Source: Paracoccaceae bacterium
Lineage (GTDB): Bacteria; Pseudomonadota; Alphaproteobacteria; Rhodobacterales; Rhodobacteraceae
Reading direction: 5' to 3'
Length of the DNA stretch: 9,888 nt
NCBI GenBank assembly: GCA_007134405.1
Contig: SLKW01000231.1
Location: forward strand, 1 to 9,888
Shown here: piece by piece, positions 6,720 to 9,888 of the stretch
Layout: each line of letters begins with the position of its first letter
Numbering within the stretch: position 1 is the stretch's first letter
Made by a program: the position numbers and the translations under genes
Notes under the pieces: generated by a model
Databases searched by the model: none
What the model saw: the letters and a program-made list of their open reading frames with translations, nothing else
What the model was told of the DNA's origin: nothing

Positions 6720-8063
6720 TTAAAGTGCGGCTTCGATCTTCTGCACGAGGCTGTCGACGATGGATTCCATGAGTTGCGAATCCTCGCATTCAACCATTAC
6801 GCGAACAAGCGGTTCGGTTCCTGACATGCGGATCAACAATCGCCCACAACCGGCAAGGCGCGTCTCTGCCTCGCGGACCGCATCACGGACCGTCGACAAT
6901 TCCATCGGAGCCTGCCCCGCAGCGAAGCGCACATTCTTCAGCAACTGGGGTACCGGCTCGAACTGGCGCACAAGTTCGCTCGCCTTTTTCCCCGTCTCGA
7001 CCATCGCGCCCAGAAATTGGAGACCGGCGATGAGGCCGTCGCCGGTGGTCGCATAGTCGGTCATCACGATATGGCCGGATTGTTCGCCACCCAGATTGAA
7101 CCCGCCCGCCCGCATACGCTCGACCACGTAGCGGTCGCCGACGGCTGTACGCTCAAGTCGCAGTCCACGCCCGGCCAGATGACGCTCCAGACCGAGATTC
7201 GACATGACGGTGGCGACAAGCGTTCCAGACTTCAGCCGTCCCCCGTCAGCCCAACGACTGGCAAGCAGGGCCATGATCTGGTCGCCATCTGCCAATTGCC
7301 CTTTCTCGTCGATGATCACCACCCTGTCGGCGTCGCCATCAAGCGAGATGCCCAGATCAGCGCCATGCGCCACCACGGTCTCGGCCGCCGCCCGCGGACT
7401 GGTCGAGCCGACGTCGCGGTTGATGTTGTAGCCATCGGGTTCGACACCCACCGGAATGACTTCGGCGCCCAACTCCCACAACACCTCGGGCGCAGCGCGG
7501 TAAGCCGCGCCGTTTGCGCAATCGATTACGACCTTCAGACCATTCAGCCGAAGCCCGCGCGGAAGCGTCGTCTTGGCGTATTCGACATACCGCCCGAGAC
7601 CATCTTCGATCCGGCGTGCGCGGCCGATTTCCAGAGGCGGCACCGGGGCGATTTCGCTTTCGATAATCGCTTCGATTGCCGCTTCGGCCTCGTCGGAGAG
7701 CTTGAATCCATCGGGCCCGAAGAACTTGATCCCATTATCCGACGCTGCATTGTGGCTGGCTGAAATCATGATGCCAAGATCGGCGCGCATCGACCGGGTC
7801 AGGTAGCCCACCGCGGGCGTCGGAACGGGCCCCAGAAGTAACACGTTCATGCCTGTCGAGGTGAGACCCGCAGTCAGAGCGTTCTCCAGCATGTAGCACG
7901 AGAGCCGTGTATCCTTGCCGATCACCACGCGATGCCCGTTGGCACCGTCGGAACGAAAAAAGCGCCCCGCCGCCGCGCCCAGACGCAGCGCCAGATCTGC
8001 GGTCATGGGCCAGGAATTGGCTTGCCCTCGCACCCCGTCCGTCCCGAAAAGTTTCCTGCTCAT
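6720..8063 (-). CDS. glmM: Phosphoglucosamine mutase GlmM
   Basis: Converts glucosamine-6-phosphate to glucosamine-1-phosphate on the way to UDP-GlcNAc, for peptidoglycan and lipopolysaccharide; cytoplasmic. It has 447 residues, the normal family length. The start FGTDGVRG is typical. The phosphoserine loop is GIMISASHN with S103 as the likely catalytic serine, the Mg-binding loop is DGDADR (242-247), the sugar-binding loop is GGEQSGH (325-331), and the C-terminal phosphate-binding loop is [11 protein letters not shown] (412-422). The GTDGVRG and GEQSGH forms place it with GlmM rather than with phosphomannomutases. I chose ATG 8063, because it has AAGGAGG 4 nt upstream and overlaps the folP stop as ATGA; a start at 8090 would add nine residues unlike the family. 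It is the last gene of the folB-folP-glmM block. Confidence 0.97.
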   Translation of the reverse strand: MSRKLFGTDGVRGQANSWPMTADLALRLGAAAGRFFRSDGANGHRVVIGKDTRLSCYMLENALTAGLTSTGMNVLLLGPVPTPAVGYLTRSMRADLGIMISASHNAASDNGIKFFGPDGFKLSDEAEAAIEAIIESEIAPVPPLEIGRARRIEDGLGRYVEYAKTTLPRGLRLNGLKVVIDCANGAAYRAAPEVLWELGAEVIPVGVEPDGYNINRDVGSTSPRAAAETVVAHGADLGISLDGDADRVVIIDEKGQLADGDQIMALLASRWADGGRLKSGTLVATVMSNLGLERHLAGRGLRLERTAVGDRYVVERMRAGGFNLGGEQSGHIVMTDYATTGDGLIAGLQFLGAMVETGKKASELVRQFEPVPQLLKNVRFAAGQAPMELSTVRDAVREAETRLAGCGRLLIRMSGTEPLVRVMVECEDSQLMESIVDSLVQKIEAAL

Positions 8064-9073
8064 GTCCCCTCCTTCGTCAATGCGCGCCAAAGCGCCAGGG
8101 CCTGCACCGTCTCGGACACGTCATGAACCCGCAGGATCTGCACGCCCTGCCCCGCCGCATGAAGCGCCACGGCGAGCGAGCCTGCAAGCCGCGCTCCTGC
8201 CGGCTCGACGCCGGAGAGCGTGCCGATGAAACGTTTGCGAGAGGCGCCCAGAAGAATCGGGGCACCCAGATCATGCAAGAGCGCCAATCCTTTCAAAAGC
8301 GTCAGATTATGCTCGACGGTTTTTCCGAAACCGATGCCGGGATCGATTATCAATCGCGACCGGTCGATTCCATGCGCCTCAGCCGCGTCGATGCGCTCGG
8401 CGAGCCATTCGTAGACTTCGATCAGCACGTCGCTGTACCGCGGATCCGCCTGCATCGTTTGTGGCGTACCTTGTGCGTGCATCAGGCATAGGGGCACCCC
8501 GGCCTCAGCCACCATGCGCCCCAGATCGGGGTCATGAGTGAGAGCTGCCACGTCGTTGACCATGCTCGCCCCTTCGCGCAACGCGGCCTCAGCGACGGGA
8601 GCCTTCCGCGTATCGATCGAAATCGGTGTCGTGATCCCCGCGGCGCGTAATTCGGCAATGACCGGCGCCGTGCGTTCGATCTCATTGGCAGTCGGCACAT
8701 CTTCGGCGCCGGGGCGCGTGGACTCGCCACCGATATCCAGGATGTCCGCTCCGGCCACGATCTGGGCACGAGCGCGCGCGACGGCATCATCCCGCGCGAA
8801 TGCCTCGCCGCCATCCGAAAAGCTGTCTGGCGTGGCATTGACGATGCCCATGACCAGCGGTCGGTCGATGGGCAAACCCGGCAAGACCGGGCGCGGCGCT
8901 GCGAGGCGATCATATGCCTCCGGCTGTGGGGCGCGCGGCTTACGGGCGGCGTCAAGCGCGCGCAGCCAGTCGAACCAGACATGGGCTGAACCCGCCAGGG
9001 TTCGTGCGGCTGTCGCACGCGGCAAATCTGTGCGCGGCGCTGGCCAATGGAAGGTCTCTTCATGTCGCGTCAT
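8060..9073 (-). CDS. folP: Dihydropteroate synthase FolP with N-terminal extension
   Basis: Condenses 6-hydroxymethyl-dihydropterin pyrophosphate with p-aminobenzoate to give dihydropteroate; this is the sulfonamide target. It has 337 residues against about 280 in E. coli. The TIM-barrel motifs are [17 protein letters not shown] (N79), [13 protein letters not shown] (R120), ISIDTRKAP (D154), MVNDVAAL (N173), [24 protein letters not shown] (D244), [11 protein letters not shown] (K280) and ILRVHDV (R315, H317), so all expected substrate-binding residues appear present. About 57 extra residues precede the barrel and match no domain I recognise. The ATG at 9073 is the first usable start, because an in-frame TAG lies four codons upstream, yet there is no Shine-Dalgarno before it. 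It follows folB after 48 bp and overlaps glmM by ATGA. Confidence 0.95.
   Translation of the reverse strand: MTRHEETFHWPAPRTDLPRATAARTLAGSAHVWFDWLRALDAARKPRAPQPEAYDRLAAPRPVLPGLPIDRPLVMGIVNATPDSFSDGGEAFARDDAVARARAQIVAGADILDIGGESTRPGAEDVPTANEIERTAPVIAELRAAGITTPISIDTRKAPVAEAALREGASMVNDVAALTHDPDLGRMVAEAGVPLCLMHAQGTPQTMQADPRYSDVLIEVYEWLAERIDAAEAHGIDRSRLIIDPGIGFGKTVEHNLTLLKGLALLHDLGAPILLGASRKRFIGTLSGVEPAGARLAGSLAVALHAAGQGVQILRVHDVSETVQALALWRALTKEGT
8068..8074 (-). promoter_or_regulatory. Ribosome binding site of glmM
   Basis: AAGGAGG on the minus strand, 4 nt before the ATG at 8063 and inside the last codons of folP. It is the strongest Shine-Dalgarno in the window and decides the start against the in-frame ATG at 8090. 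Confidence 0.7.
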
Positions 9074-9121
9074 GGCGCGTGGCTACGCCAACACAGGCCC
9101 CAAGAAAAGGGGATCGCAACG

Positions 9122-9888
9122 TCAGATGGCGGCGGTAACGATCGAAACGCGGCTTCCCGCCGGTAGGGCGGTGCCGGGCGGTACGATGAAACACTCGGCC
9201 GCCAGCGCCTCGGCAAGCCAGAGCGCAAGTGCGGCGCCGTCGTGCGATCGGTCCACGGGGCCGTCAGGCGCATCCAGCACGACCTTTGAGGGCGCCCAGA
9301 CGATGGTCTGCCCCTGGCGGATCGCCCAGTCAATCTCGGTTCGGCTGGAGGTGACAACGCATCGCGGGTCGCAGGCGGCCAGCCGCCAGGCATTCTGTTC
9401 GATTGCGAGCAGGTCGATCCGCCGTTGCACGGCCCTTGGCGCAACTTTCGGCGCATCGCTTGGCGGTCGGCCCACGCAAAGAACAACGGGCGCCCCCCGC
9501 GCCTCGAGCGCATCGAGTCGCGCGCCAAGATCCGCAGAATCGATCATCGCATTGTCCAGAAAGACGACCAATGGATGCACCGCCTGGTCGCTGCCATCGG
9601 CCCGCACCTGCCGGAGCGGCGCGGCGGCACGGGCGCGGACGATTTCGACTCCCAGTGCTCCGGGGCCGCGGTCAAGCTTTTCAATACGCACAAAGGCACG
9701 CATCGCGCGCGGTTCGGCCAAAATACGCTCGGCCACGCGTTCCGCCAACGTTTCCAGAAGATTCAGGCGCTCGGCGGCCAGCGCATCGGTTATCGCATCG
9801 GTGATGCGGTCGTAAGACAGGATCCGGTCGACATCGTCATCCAGCGGACCGGCGGGCGGGCGCACTTCGACAACCACGTTGAAAAGCA
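9122..9888 (-). CDS. folB: Dihydroneopterin aldolase FolB fused to an unidentified C-terminal domain (partial, 5' end outside window)
   Basis: Dihydroneopterin aldolase cleaves dihydroneopterin to 6-hydroxymethyl-dihydropterin and glycolaldehyde, the step before the substrate of FolP. The reading frame is open to the right edge; 254 residues are visible. The first 84 or so match the C-terminal two thirds of FolB: FNVVVEV, DDVDRILSYDRITDAI, RLNLLETLAERVAERIL with the pterin-binding Glu in NLLE, and FVRIEKLDRGPGALGVEIVR with the conserved Lys. About 170 further residues follow, far beyond the usual 120-residue FolB. They have hydrophobic strand-like segments (HPLVVFLDNAMI, PVVLCVGRPP, QTIVWAPSKVVLD) and a late segment DRSHDGAALALWLAEALAAE that faintly recalls the amino-acid-kinase fold. 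That comparison is tentative. The GTG at 9877 is internal to the FolB domain and is not the true start. Confidence 0.85.
   Translation of the reverse strand, partial: LFNVVVEVRPPAGPLDDDVDRILSYDRITDAITDALAAERLNLLETLAERVAERILAEPRAMRAFVRIEKLDRGPGALGVEIVRARAAAPLRQVRADGSDQAVHPLVVFLDNAMIDSADLGARLDALEARGAPVVLCVGRPPSDAPKVAPRAVQRRIDLLAIEQNAWRLAACDPRCVVTSSRTEIDWAIRQGQTIVWAPSKVVLDAPDGPVDRSHDGAALALWLAEALAAECFIVPPGTALPAGSRVSIVTAAI

Noticed and set aside
6536..6793. 85-codon minus-strand frame covering the glmM-dusB gap
   Set aside because: It starts inside glmM in another frame, has no domain and an Arg/Ser-rich composition, and runs through the AT-rich island and inverted repeats.
8538..9815. 425-codon open frame on the plus strand
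   Set aside because: It is antisense to folP and folB, both with clear family motifs. Its translation is Ser/Arg/Ala-rich with no recognisable domain, typical of antisense frames in GC-rich DNA.
9866..9877. GTG at 9877 as the FolB start
   Set aside because: It falls inside the conserved FolB domain; the frame stays open to the window edge, so the true start is outside.

Overview
The window is a compact, GC-rich chromosomal segment whose recognisable genes all lie on the minus strand. Gene content and order point to an alphaproteobacterium, most likely of the Rhodobacterales. The main reasons are the dusB(nifR3)-ntrB-ntrC-ntrY-ntrX order and an NtrC that lacks the sigma54-contact loop, as known from Rhodobacter capsulatus. 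The taxonomic call is an inference from these features, not from a marker gene.

Reading in the direction of transcription (from high to low coordinates) there are two blocks. Block 1 (9888 to 6720) is folB (5' end outside the window) - folP - glmM: two steps of folate synthesis, then phosphoglucosamine mutase for peptidoglycan/LPS precursors. folP and glmM overlap by ATGA. FolB carries an unexplained C-terminal domain of about 170 residues, and FolP an N-terminal extension of about 57 residues. Block 2 (6523 to 1) is dusB - ntrB - ntrC - ntrY - ntrX (3' end outside the window). It encodes a tRNA dihydrouridine synthase followed by two complete two-component pairs for nitrogen control: soluble kinase NtrB with NtrC, and membrane kinase NtrY with NtrX. 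Genes are joined by ATGA overlaps (dusB/ntrB, ntrY/ntrX) or a 5-nt gap (ntrB/ntrC). The one clear break is an 80-bp ntrC-ntrY spacer holding a hairpin.

The 196-bp gap between glmM and dusB is the only substantial non-coding stretch. It holds a nested inverted repeat just after glmM and, closer to dusB, an unusually AT-rich island with a perfect 9-bp inverted repeat and a pair of 11-bp imperfect direct repeats 40 bp apart. It is the best candidate for the promoter/operator region of the dusB-ntr operon.

The most notable biology is in the response regulators. NtrC has an intact Walker A and conserved arginines, but the whole GAFTGA segment is missing (about 16 residues shorter than enteric NtrC) and the Walker B acidic pair Asp-Glu is Asp-Gly. 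The visible part of NtrX also lacks GAFTGA, with a loop about 5 residues shorter. Neither regulator looks able to remodel sigma54 polymerase in the classical way. No mobile element, CRISPR array, tRNA or rRNA was seen. I did not find a wholly new system; the content is core metabolism plus a lineage-specific variant of nitrogen control.
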